64,000 bases of DNA from Hyphomicrobiales bacterium (GTDB taxonomy: Bacteria; Pseudomonadota; Alphaproteobacteria; Rhizobiales; Rhizobiaceae). Shown one piece after another: positions 26,937 through 35,331 of the stretch. The notes under the pieces were generated by a model. The model had not been told where the DNA came from. It did no database searches and saw only the letters and a list, made by a program, of their open reading frames with translations. The translations under genes and the position numbers were made by a program. The stretch is from positions 62,001-126,000 of the forward strand of contig UBXV01000022.1 in the NCBI GenBank assembly GCA_900469625.1, written 5' to 3'. Position 1 is the first letter of the stretch. Each line of letters opens with the position of its first letter.

Positions 26937-26951
26937 TTTCATAAAAAAGTA
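26937..26951. repeat. direct repeat copy 1
   Basis: TTTCATAAAAAAGTA occurs here and again, identical, at 27087-27101, exactly 150 bp further, in the divergent region between the ArsR gene and the SsuA-like gene. It could be a regulator half-site or -10-like element at each promoter. Confidence 0.6.
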
Positions 26952-27018
26952 AAGTGACTGTCCCCGGATTTCAATGCGCCTGCAGCCGGTAAACGCTTAT
27001 GCGGCAAAACATTTTATT

Positions 27019-27046
27019 ATCTGTAGAATTTATAGATTAAATATCC
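27019..27046. promoter_or_regulatory. palindrome-like element upstream of the SsuA-like gene
   Basis: ATCTGTAGAATTTATAGAT (27019-27037) followed by AAATATCC at 27039-27046. It matches 12 of 19 positions of the palindrome at 23543 and shares the AAATATCC tail. Probably the same class of site, controlling the organosulfur operon. Confidence 0.55.
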
Positions 27047-27086
27047 CGCGCCATCGTGGGTGAAGGCACGGCCTTTCTCGCATTCA

Positions 27087-27101
27087 TTTCATAAAAAAGT
27101 A
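27087..27101. repeat. direct repeat copy 2
   Basis: Second identical copy of TTTCATAAAAAAGTA (first at 26937-26951). It lies 36 bases before the preferred start codon of the SsuA-like gene. Confidence 0.6.
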
Positions 27102-27137
27102 GATTGTCCGCATTGGCACTGCAAGACTGCGATTGGA

Positions 27138-27989
27138 ATGGTCATGAGGATTGGCGTTCACCCCAACAACCTGCATTTGCGATTGGCACAGCTTTGGCCC
27201 GGCGCATTTGCCGAACTCGATCCGATTTTCGTTCCCTATGGCGAGGGTAGGGATACCGGCGCGCTGATCCATCGGGGCGATATCGACTTCGGCGGCACCG
27301 GCTCCACGCCGCCGCTTGAGGCGGATGCCCGTGGCCTTGGTGTCGAATACATAGCCGCCTCGGCTCCGCGGCCTGCGAACGGCGCGATCTTCGTGCGCGC
27401 CGAGAGCGACATATCGGCGGTCGCCGATCTTGTCGGGCGAAGGATCTCGTTGATCGACGGGTCGTTTCATACCTATCTGCTGGCGCGCAGCCTCGAGGGG
27501 CAGGGTCTCTCCCTCTGCGACGTCGAGCGTGTCGAAAGCGGCACCCGGGATTCGCTGACGGAGTTGCTGGAGGGCCGTGTCGATGCCTGGGTGGCGATGT
27601 CGCCGCGCCTCGAAAAGGCGATCGAGCTCAGCGATCTGCGCCTGCTTCTGAGCTGCGGGGCGGCAATCCCGAACCGTTCGCTGTTTTGGACCCTGCAGCG
27701 AACGGGGCTGTCGGCCGGCGAATTGGCAGCCATCGCGGCAGAACTCAACAGGATCGGTCAGGAGGTCGGCGCCGATCCGAAGGCAGCCGCGCGCCTGCTT
27801 GCTGCAGACGACCGCACCGGGACGGATGTCGATATTTGGGAGCGGGTCGTGCGCTCGCGCGATTTTACCGTCGGCCCGATCGATGCGGCCGTTCTCGCCG
27901 AACAGCAGGAGGAAGCAGACACGCTCCACCGCCACGGCCATTTCCTTCATTCCATTGCGGTCGGCAAGCCGCAGAAGACAGCATACTGA
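27138..27989 (+). CDS. SsuA/TauA-like binding protein without signal peptide
   Basis: About 283 residues from ATG 27138 (ATG 27144 and 27060 also possible). MRIGVHPNNLHLRLAQL, GDIDFGGTGSTPPLEA, RRISLIDGSFHTYLLAR and EGRVDAWVAMSP follow the sulfonate/nitrate binding-protein pattern. None of the possible starts gives a signal peptide, so the protein should stay in the cytoplasm. It may be a sensor or a carrier handing substrate to SsuD, encoded 11 bases downstream. No ABC permease is nearby; a TRAP transporter takes that place. The gene leads the operon divergent from the ArsR gene. Confidence 0.72.
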   Translation: MVMRIGVHPNNLHLRLAQLWPGAFAELDPIFVPYGEGRDTGALIHRGDIDFGGTGSTPPLEADARGLGVEYIAASAPRPANGAIFVRAESDISAVADLVGRRISLIDGSFHTYLLARSLEGQGLSLCDVERVESGTRDSLTELLEGRVDAWVAMSPRLEKAIELSDLRLLLSCGAAIPNRSLFWTLQRTGLSAGELAAIAAELNRIGQEVGADPKAAARLLAADDRTGTDVDIWERVVRSRDFTVGPIDAAVLAEQQEEADTLHRHGHFLHSIAVGKPQKTAY

Positions 27990-27999
27990 GGACCTCAAC

Positions 28000-29130
28000 G
28001 TGAACGTATTCTGGTATATGTGTGCGCCTGATGGCGCTTACCCCTGGCAACCGGAGGGCTCCCGCAAGGTCGATTACGGCTATTACAAGCAACTGGCGCA
28101 GGCCTACGATCACCTCGGCTATACCGGCGCTCTGTTTGCGACAGGAGCTCACGACGTCTGGGTGCTGGCAAGCGCGCTGCTTTCGCACACCGAGCGGCTT
28201 CGCTTCCTGGTCGCGATCCATCCGGGGCTTGTCGCTCCGACACTGCTTGCCAAGATGGCCGCCACCTTCCAGGAATTTTCCCGCGATCGCCTGTTGATCA
28301 ACGTCGTGTCTGGCGACGCCAAGATGCTCGGCGCCTACGGCATGATGTTGCCGCATGACGAGCGCTACGACATGGCGGACGAATATCTCCAGCTCTGGCA
28401 TCGGCTGTTTGCCGGCGAAAGCGTTACGCACAAGGGCAAGTATTTCTCGACCGAAGGCGCCAAGCTGGCGCTTCCCGTAAGCGAAACCATTGCGCCGCCG
28501 CCGCTGTGGTTCGGTGGTTCCTCGGACAAGGCGATCGATGTCGCGGCGAAACATGTCGACACCTATCTGTCCTGGGGTGAAACGCCGGAACAGATCGGCG
28601 GCAAGATCGAGGCGGTGAAGGTCCGTGCTGCCCACTACGAGCGGGAGCTGAAATACGGCATCCGCCTCTATGTCATCGTGCGCGATACCGACGAACAAGC
28701 ATGGGAGGCGGCGGCCGACCTCTATTCGCGCATGGACGATGCCGCGATCGCCGCCAACCAGCGTTTTGTCGCCAGGAGCGATTCCGTCGGTCAACAGCGC
28801 ATGACGGCGATGCACGGCGGCCTCAAGCCTGCCAATCTGCGTGATCTCGAAGTCGCTCCCAATCTCTGGGCCGGTATCGGGCTGGTGCGGCCGGGGCCTG
28901 GCACGGCGATCGTCGGCTCGCCCGATACGGTCCTTCGCACCCTCGAAGCCTATCAGCGGGAAGGTGTCGAGACGTTCATTCTCTCGGGCATGCCGCTGCT
29001 CGAGGAAGCCTATCGCTTCGGCGAGAAAGTCCTGCCGCGCCTCGACGTTCAGCGCGACATCGCTCCGGCTCGCAACTTCACCTGGTCCACCCTGTTCGAC
29101 CGTGACCTCTCCACCGTAAAGAGCGCGTGA
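28000..29130 (+). CDS. ssuD: FMNH2-dependent alkanesulfonate monooxygenase
   Basis: The 376-residue luciferase-like monooxygenase begins at GTG 28000 (NVFWYMCAPDG) and carries SsuD signatures: FLVAIHPGLVAPTLLAKMAA, LINVVSGDAKML, DERYDMADEYLQLW, PLWFGGSSDKAIDVAA, DSVGQQRMTAMH and NLWAGIGLVRPGPGTAIVG. The enzyme uses reduced FMN and oxygen to release sulfite from a sulfonate, giving an aldehyde. It needs a flavin reductase; none is encoded beside it (the nearest reductase-like gene is at 11008). It lies between the SsuA-like gene and the TRAP transporter, suggesting that the TRAP system imports its organosulfur substrate. Confidence 0.85.
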   Translation: MNVFWYMCAPDGAYPWQPEGSRKVDYGYYKQLAQAYDHLGYTGALFATGAHDVWVLASALLSHTERLRFLVAIHPGLVAPTLLAKMAATFQEFSRDRLLINVVSGDAKMLGAYGMMLPHDERYDMADEYLQLWHRLFAGESVTHKGKYFSTEGAKLALPVSETIAPPPLWFGGSSDKAIDVAAKHVDTYLSWGETPEQIGGKIEAVKVRAAHYERELKYGIRLYVIVRDTDEQAWEAAADLYSRMDDAAIAANQRFVARSDSVGQQRMTAMHGGLKPANLRDLEVAPNLWAGIGLVRPGPGTAIVGSPDTVLRTLEAYQREGVETFILSGMPLLEEAYRFGEKVLPRLDVQRDIAPARNFTWSTLFDRDLSTVKSA

Positions 29131-29156
29131 GCCTCTCGTCATAAGGGAACGTTTGC

Positions 29157-30986
29157 GTGGCCATCACCGAAATCCAAACGACCGAACCGGCCTCCATCGT
29201 GCGCCTCGGTGCGCAACGGCTCCTTAAAGCACTGGAGGCGAGCCTCGGCGTCGCGTCCGCCACCGTGCTTGCCGTCCTGCTGGCCGTCGTGCTGACGAGC
29301 GTCTGCATGCGCTATTTCTTCAACACCGGCTTCGTCGGCGCAGAGGATCTCGGCATCTGGCTGCATGTCGCACTGATCGCACTCGGCGCGCCCTTGAGCC
29401 TCAACAGCGCGCTCGCCATGCGGCTCGACATCTTTGCCAGAATGCTGCCGTCGCGGCTCTATCCGGCAACGCAGGTCGGAGCCGATGCCTTTACGGTCGT
29501 TACCGCGCTGGTGCTGGCTTTCGGCGGCCATGAGATCATGGCCATGCTCGGCGGCGTCTCGCCGACGCTCGGCGTGCCGGAATGGTATCGCTTCGGCTTC
29601 CTGGGCGTCGGCGGCTTGCTGGTCCTGCTGGTGTTGATGCTTCAGCGCGTTAGCGAAGGCAGAACGCTGCACGGCCTGCTTTCACTGGCGATCGGTGCTG
29701 CGATCTATGCAGTGGTTCCCCATGTCACGGTCGAGCTTGACTGGCCGCCAAGCATCGTTCTCGGTCTTGTCGCAGCCCTCGGCCTGGTGCTTGCCGCGCC
29801 ACTTCCGCATGCGTTCCTTGCAGCGGCCTACGTCGCGATCGCCTTCGGCAGCAGCCTCCCGGAACCGGCGATCGTCTCGTCCACGGTAACGGGGATCTCG
29901 AAGTTTCTTCTTCTGGCTATACCCTTCTTCCTGCTTGCCGGCGGCTTGCTGACCGCATCTGGCGTCGCCAACCAGCTCGTGCGGTTTGCAGCCTCCATCG
30001 TCGGCCATCGACGGGCGGGCCTTGCCCAGACCACGCTTCTGACGAGCGTGCTTTTCTCCGGCGCTTCGGGTTCGTCCGTGGCCAACGCCGCTTTCGGCGC
30101 CTCGACCTTTCAGCCAGAACTCGTCAAGCACGGCTATCCGCCGGCGCAGGCCGCCGCCATCATCGCCTCGACCTCGGTGCTCGACAATGTCATCCCACCG
30201 TCGATCGCGTTCCTTATTCTGGCGACTGCGACCAATCTCTCGGTCGGCTCGCTGCTCGTCGGCGGTTTCTTCGCCGGCGGCCTGATGGCGATCTGCCTGG
30301 CTGTTGCGATCCACCTGACAGTGCGCGAACAGGTGCCGCAAACGCGTGCTAGCGGTCCCCAGCGCTGGCAATCGGCGAGACAAGCCATACCGGCCTTCGG
30401 CTTGGGGATCATCGTCGTCCTCGGCATCCGCTTCGGCATCGTCACCACGACGGAAGCTGCAGCACTCGCAGCCCTTTACACGCTGTTTCTCGGGTTTGCC
30501 GCGCGCCTCGGTATCCGGTCGTTCTATGCGACGTTCCGGCAAGCCGCGACCGAGGCTGCGGCGATCGGGCTCCTGATCGGAACCGCCGGCCCTTTCGCAT
30601 TCCTGCTTGCGGTCGATGACGTCGCGGGCCTGGTATCGGACCTGACGACGCTGCTCGGGGGCAGCGCGCTCGCGGTCCTCCTGCTGTCCAACGTCATTCT
30701 TCTGGTCGTCGGCCTGGTGCTCGATATCGGCGCGGCGATCCTGCTCTTCGGGCCCATTCTCCTGCCGGCGGCTGTCGCGGCCGGGATCGATCCGATCCAC
30801 TTCGGCGTCATCATCGTCGTCAATCTGATGATCCACGGGCTAACGCCGCCGCTCGGCATGCTGATCTTCGTGGTCAGTGGCGTCACCAAGTTGCCAGCCC
30901 CGGCGCTGTTCCGGGCGGTTGTTCCCTATCTGCTCGCCCTTCTCGTTTCCCTCGCGATCCTTTGCGCCTGGGCCATTCTATTCTAA
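29157..30986 (+). CDS. TRAP transporter, fused small and large permease subunits (DctQM)
   Basis: The 609-residue protein fuses a DctQ-like four-helix part (VCMRYFFNTGFVGAEDLGIWLHVALIALG in the first 85 residues) to a DctM part with about twelve helices: GISKFLLLAIPFFLLAGGLL, FSGASGSSVANAAFG and IASTSVLDNVIPPSIAFLI. It drives sodium-coupled uptake of a carboxylate- or sulfonate-type solute with the binding protein encoded next. GTG 29157 follows AAGGGAA. Fused DctQM proteins are a known variant. The operon context suggests an organosulfur substrate. Confidence 0.9.
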   Translation: MAITEIQTTEPASIVRLGAQRLLKALEASLGVASATVLAVLLAVVLTSVCMRYFFNTGFVGAEDLGIWLHVALIALGAPLSLNSALAMRLDIFARMLPSRLYPATQVGADAFTVVTALVLAFGGHEIMAMLGGVSPTLGVPEWYRFGFLGVGGLLVLLVLMLQRVSEGRTLHGLLSLAIGAAIYAVVPHVTVELDWPPSIVLGLVAALGLVLAAPLPHAFLAAAYVAIAFGSSLPEPAIVSSTVTGISKFLLLAIPFFLLAGGLLTASGVANQLVRFAASIVGHRRAGLAQTTLLTSVLFSGASGSSVANAAFGASTFQPELVKHGYPPAQAAAIIASTSVLDNVIPPSIAFLILATATNLSVGSLLVGGFFAGGLMAICLAVAIHLTVREQVPQTRASGPQRWQSARQAIPAFGLGIIVVLGIRFGIVTTTEAAALAALYTLFLGFAARLGIRSFYATFRQAATEAAAIGLLIGTAGPFAFLLAVDDVAGLVSDLTTLLGGSALAVLLLSNVILLVVGLVLDIGAAILLFGPILLPAAVAAGIDPIHFGVIIVVNLMIHGLTPPLGMLIFVVSGVTKLPAPALFRAVVPYLLALLVSLAILCAWAILF

Positions 30987-31003
30987 CCAACAGGATCTTC
31001 GTC

Positions 31004-32005
31004 ATGAACGCTTTCAACAGACGTGCCTTCCTAAAGACGACCGCTCTTGCCGGAGCAACGCTCTCCTTGCCCGCGATCCTGCGTCCGGCACACGCCCGGA
31101 CCACGCCGATCACGATCGCCTCGCTTTTCGGCGACGACAAGCCGGAGACGAAGATCTGGTTGAAAATCAGCGAGCTTGTCGAAGCCCGGCTGCCCGGGCA
31201 ATTCCGCTTCAACATCGTCAAGAACGGCGCGCTCGGCGGCGAGAAGGAAGTGGCCGAAGGCGTGCGTCTTGGCTCTGTCCAGGCCAGCCTTTCGACCGTG
31301 TCTTCACTGTCGGGGTGGGCGCCGGACCTGCAATTGCTGGACCTGCCGTTTCTGTTCCGCGATGCCGACCATGTACGCAAGACCGTCGAGGGCGAGATCG
31401 GCGCCGATCTCAAGCAGAAGCTGCTGTCGCAGAACTTCGTCGTCGCCGATTTCATCAACTACGGCGCTCGCCACCTGTTGACCAAGGAACCGGTCACCAA
31501 GCCAGAACAGCTTCAAGGAAAGCGTATCCGGGTGATCCAGAGCCCGCTTCACACCAAGCTTTGGAGTGCATTTGGCACGACGCCGATCGGCATTCCGATC
31601 ACCGAGACCTACAACGCCCTTGCAACCGGTGTCGCCGATGCGATGGATCTGACCAAGTCGGCCTATGCGGGTTTCAAGCTCTATGAAGTGGTGCCTTACC
31701 TGACTGAAACCGGCCATATCTGGGCATCCGGCGTCGTCTATTACTCGTCCGATTTCTGGAAGCGTCTGAACGACGAGCAGAAGGCGGTGTTTGCGCAGGC
31801 ATCGGCGGAAGGCGCTGCCTATTTCAATCAACTGATCGTTGAGGACGAAGCCAAGTCGGTTGAACTGGCCGTTCAGAACGGTGGGAAGGTGCTGAAGCCG
31901 GAAGCGTTGGACGCGTGGCAAAAAGGCGCCCATGGCGTCTGGGACGAATTCGCACCTGTCGTCGGCGGCATTGACCGGATTAAGTCCGTGCAGGCTATCT
32001 CCTAG
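31004..32005 (+). CDS. TRAP transporter substrate-binding protein (DctP)
   Basis: The 333-residue protein has a twin-arginine-like export signal (NRRAFLKTTALAGATLSLPA) and the DctP fold: FNIVKNGALGGEKEVAEGVR, LPFLFRDADHVRKTV, GARHLLTKEPVTKPEQLQGKRIRV and TETYNALATGVADAM. The usual signature arginine that salt-bridges the ligand carboxylate or sulfonate is in GKRIRVIQSP. It feeds the fused permease upstream. It is the last gene of the organosulfur operon and is followed by a GC-rich hairpin. Confidence 0.88.
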   Translation: MNAFNRRAFLKTTALAGATLSLPAILRPAHARTTPITIASLFGDDKPETKIWLKISELVEARLPGQFRFNIVKNGALGGEKEVAEGVRLGSVQASLSTVSSLSGWAPDLQLLDLPFLFRDADHVRKTVEGEIGADLKQKLLSQNFVVADFINYGARHLLTKEPVTKPEQLQGKRIRVIQSPLHTKLWSAFGTTPIGIPITETYNALATGVADAMDLTKSAYAGFKLYEVVPYLTETGHIWASGVVYYSSDFWKRLNDEQKAVFAQASAEGAAYFNQLIVEDEAKSVELAVQNGGKVLKPEALDAWQKGAHGVWDEFAPVVGGIDRIKSVQAIS

Positions 32006-32039
32006 AGCGTCAGCTGGATCCCGCAATTGACAAGAGAAA

Positions 32040-32062
32040 CGCCCGGCGCATCGCGCCGGGCG
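32040..32062. terminator. hairpin terminator between convergent genes
   Basis: CGCCCGGCGC (32040-32049) and GCGCCGGGCG (32053-32062) form a perfect 10-bp stem with an ATC loop, followed by ATTTGGTT. It lies between the TRAP binding-protein gene and the convergent PRC-barrel gene. Confidence 0.7.
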
Positions 32063-32069
32063 ATTTGGT

Positions 32070-32366
32070 TCAGTGGTGATGCTCGGGCATCGCCTTCAAC
32101 TGTTCCTTGGTCCATGCCGTCACTGCGTGGACCTCGCCGTCTTCGTCGCGCATGAAGTCGAGCTCGCCGAGCGGCACCGCCACGGGCTTGGCGCCAATGC
32201 CAAGGAAGCCGCCGACGTCGATGATCACGGTGCTGCCTGAGCCTGCACCATGAACATGGTCGACCTTTCCGACCTTGTGGTCGTCCGCGCCATAGACTGT
32301 AGCCCCCTCAAGGATTGAAGGCGTGAGATCTGCGGTCGCCAGGCGAACGTGGTTTGTGTGGTCCAT
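32070..32366 (-). CDS. PRC-barrel domain protein
   Basis: A 98-residue protein with the PRC-barrel pattern LEGATVYGADDHKVGKVDHV, then a hydrophobic strand STVIIDVGGFLGIGAKPVAVP and LGELDFMRDEDG, ending in a His-rich tail (PEHHH). These small proteins are common in Rhizobiales and often linked to stress, but their role is poorly known. ATG 32366 has GGAG 8-9 bases upstream. It stands alone between the TRAP operon and the apiose cluster. Confidence 0.82.
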   Translation of the reverse strand: MDHTNHVRLATADLTPSILEGATVYGADDHKVGKVDHVHGAGSGSTVIIDVGGFLGIGAKPVAVPLGELDFMRDEDGEVHAVTAWTKEQLKAMPEHHH

Positions 32367-32623
32367 CGTCATTGCTCCTCTCATTTGAACTGATGATTAA
32401 ACCGATCTCGGAGCGAACTGTTCCACCGGTACGGGTTTTCGGCCGCCTCCAAACGGCGATTTTGGGCATCGATGCACTGTGCGCCTCACCGCTGCGAACG
32501 ACACTTGCCCCCTGATGTCATCCGTCCACTCGCATTCTTTAACTGCGCTGATCCTTGTCCTGATGGACAGAAAGGTCGTGTCGATCCGCCAACAATCGCG
32601 CCACATATAGCAACACATAGTTA
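32367..32623. other. intergenic region upstream of the apiose cluster
   Basis: No supported gene is seen. Short frames on the minus strand have no family resemblance. The stretch ends at the strong promoter at 32624. Confidence 0.5.
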
Positions 32624-32653
32624 TTGACATGTTATACCAGTTGGGGAATATAT
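32624..32653 (+). promoter_or_regulatory. promoter and operator of the D-apiose operon
   Basis: TTGACA at 32624-32629, then a 17-base spacer and an AATATA/ATATAT -10-like box at 32647-32653. The spacer contains TTATACCAGTTG (32632-32643), repeated exactly at 41654-41665 next to the GntR gene of this cluster. A repressor bound between -35 and -10 would block initiation. Regulator assignment is inference. Confidence 0.7.
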
Positions 32654-32729
32654 CCCGACACCGGTTAGCCGGTGTGGAAAGTCGGCTCGGCTCGAGCGGG
32701 CTGCGTTACGGCATTTAGGGAGATCTTCG

Positions 32730-33557
32730 ATGACATCGATCGCGTTGTTTGGTGCCGGTGGGAAAATGGGCTATCGGCTTGCCAAGAACCTTCTGGGGTC
32801 GCGGTTCGATGTCCGTCACGTCGAGGTCAGCGATGGCGGTAAAGCCCGGCTCGCCAATGATCTCGGCATCACGTGCGTTTCGGCCGAGGCAGGGCTTCGC
32901 GGAGCTGACGTCGTGATCCTGGCTGTTCCGGATACGGCGATCGGCAAGGTCGCCAGCGGTATAGTCGATATGCTGGAGCCGGGCACGATGGTCGTTGCGC
33001 TTGATGCCGCAGCGCCTTTTGCCGGCCATTTGCCGCAGCGCGCGGACCTCACCTATTTTGTCACGCACCCCTGCCATCCACCTATTTTCAATGATGAAAC
33101 GGATCCATCCGCTAAGCGCGATTTTTTTGGCGGCATCGCTGCAAAGCAGCACATCGTCTCCGCCCTGATGCAGGGCCCCGAGAGCGCCTATGGCCTCGGC
33201 GAGGAGATCGCCAAGGTAATCTGGGCGCCCGTCATGCGGTCGCACCGGGTGACCGTCGAGCAGATGGCGCTGCTCGAGCCAGGGCTTTCGGAAACGGTAT
33301 GCGCCTCGCTGCTCGTCGTCATGCGCGAGGCCATGGACGAGTGCGTGCGCCGCGGGGTTCCGAAGGAGGCGGCACGCGACTTCCTGCTCGGCCACATGAA
33401 CGTGCTTGGTGCCGTGATCTTTGAGGAAACGCCGGGGGTCTTCTCCGATGCCTGCAACAAGGCGATCGAGTTCGGCAAGCCGGTGCTGATGCGGGAGGAT
33501 TGGCGGCGCGTCTTTGAGCCCGCGGAAATCGCGGCAAGCATTCAACGCATCACCTGA
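32730..33557 (+). CDS. apnO: D-apionate oxidoisomerase
   Basis: The 275-residue protein has an N-terminal NAD-binding motif GAGGKMGYRLAKNL (9-22) and a helical 6-phosphogluconate dehydrogenase-like second domain (SHRVTVEQMALLEPGLSETV). In the D-apiose pathway described for Rhizobium etli, ApnO oxidises and isomerises D-apionate to 3-oxo-isoapionate. The assignment rests on family type and on the presence here of every other pathway enzyme. It is the first gene after the regulated promoter, and the transporter genes follow. Alternative: another 6-phosphogluconate dehydrogenase-like enzyme, unlikely in this context. Confidence 0.85.
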   Translation: MTSIALFGAGGKMGYRLAKNLLGSRFDVRHVEVSDGGKARLANDLGITCVSAEAGLRGADVVILAVPDTAIGKVASGIVDMLEPGTMVVALDAAAPFAGHLPQRADLTYFVTHPCHPPIFNDETDPSAKRDFFGGIAAKQHIVSALMQGPESAYGLGEEIAKVIWAPVMRSHRVTVEQMALLEPGLSETVCASLLVVMREAMDECVRRGVPKEAARDFLLGHMNVLGAVIFEETPGVFSDACNKAIEFGKPVLMREDWRRVFEPAEIAASIQRIT

Positions 33558-33609
33558 CATGCGGCGGACGTCGTCCGCCACCTTGGGGCGTCACGCGGCG
33601 CCCGAATGA

Positions 33610-34623
<1,014 letters not shown>

Positions 34624-34637
34624 ACTTCCCGCGATAG

Positions 34638-34664
34638 CGCAAGGCGGGCGATCCCCGCCTTGCG
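34638..34664 (+). terminator. stem-loop after the sugar-binding protein gene
   Basis: CGCAAGGCGGG (34638-34648) pairs perfectly with CCCGCCTTGCG (34654-34664) across a CGATC loop. No T run follows, so it is more likely an mRNA 3'-end stabiliser that favours the binding protein over the rest of the operon than a terminator. Confidence 0.65.
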
Positions 34665-34690
34665 AGCTATAGTCATGACGGAGAACGGGA

Positions 34691-35329
34691 ATGCTTAAGG
34701 TTCAGGCTGCATGTACGCTCATGCTTGCCGGCGCTCTTGCGCTTGGCGGCTGCAAGCTCGTCAAAACAGAGGATGAGCAGAAGCAGGCGGCTGCCGGTGC
34801 TTTCAATCCCGACAAACTGGTCGCAGACATCTGGGATGCCAAGGTAGTGCCCTATCTTGATGGTCGGGCCGGGGCGCTCCAGGAGGTCACGGCGTTGACC
34901 GCGAGCAACCTTGACGCGGCGGCGCAAAAATACGGCCACAAGGAAAAGCAGGGCAATGCGCCCTGGACGTTTGCCGCCAAGATCGACGGCGTGATCGTGG
35001 CGGAGGAAACGAAGTCGCGCGCGGGCTATGTCGACGTCGATGTCGACGGCGACGGAAAGGCGGATGCGCGCGTCTCCATCGGTCCGGCCATTCGCGGCAC
35101 GGCGCTGCGCGACAGCCTCGACTTCGTCAATTTCAACGAATTCAAGAACCAGATCGAATGGGCCCAGTACGGAAAGTCGTTCAACACGCATGTGAACGGC
35201 ACCCTGCTTGAAAAGCTGTCGCGCGAGGGGCTGACGGGCAAGAAGGTCAAGGCAACCGGCGCCTATCCATTGCCTGCCAAGGGCCAGTTGCCGCAGTTCG
35301 TGCCGGCCACCATCACCGTTGGAGGCTGA
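34691..35329 (+). CDS. DUF2291 periplasmic lipoprotein
   Basis: The 212-residue protein has a lipoprotein signal with lipobox LGGC (Cys at about residue 21) and the DUF2291 pattern FNPDKLVADIWDAKVVPYLD, later RAGYVDVDVDGDGKADARV and FVNFNEFKNQIEWAQYG. DUF2291 lipoproteins are typically encoded within sugar ABC operons of Rhizobiales beside RbsB-type binding proteins, and their role is not established. The gene ends 2 bases before the ATPase start. Confidence 0.85.
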   Translation: MLKVQAACTLMLAGALALGGCKLVKTEDEQKQAAAGAFNPDKLVADIWDAKVVPYLDGRAGALQEVTALTASNLDAAAQKYGHKEKQGNAPWTFAAKIDGVIVAEETKSRAGYVDVDVDGDGKADARVSIGPAIRGTALRDSLDFVNFNEFKNQIEWAQYGKSFNTHVNGTLLEKLSREGLTGKKVKATGAYPLPAKGQLPQFVPATITVGG

Positions 35330-35331
35330 CG

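Noticed and set aside
29682-30836. 384-residue open frame on the minus strand
   Set aside because: Lies entirely opposite the TRAP permease and is extremely charged, as expected from the antisense of membrane-protein codons.
32397-32630. 77-residue open frame on the minus strand
   Set aside because: No recognisable domain or ribosome site and it runs through the promoter of the apiose operon.
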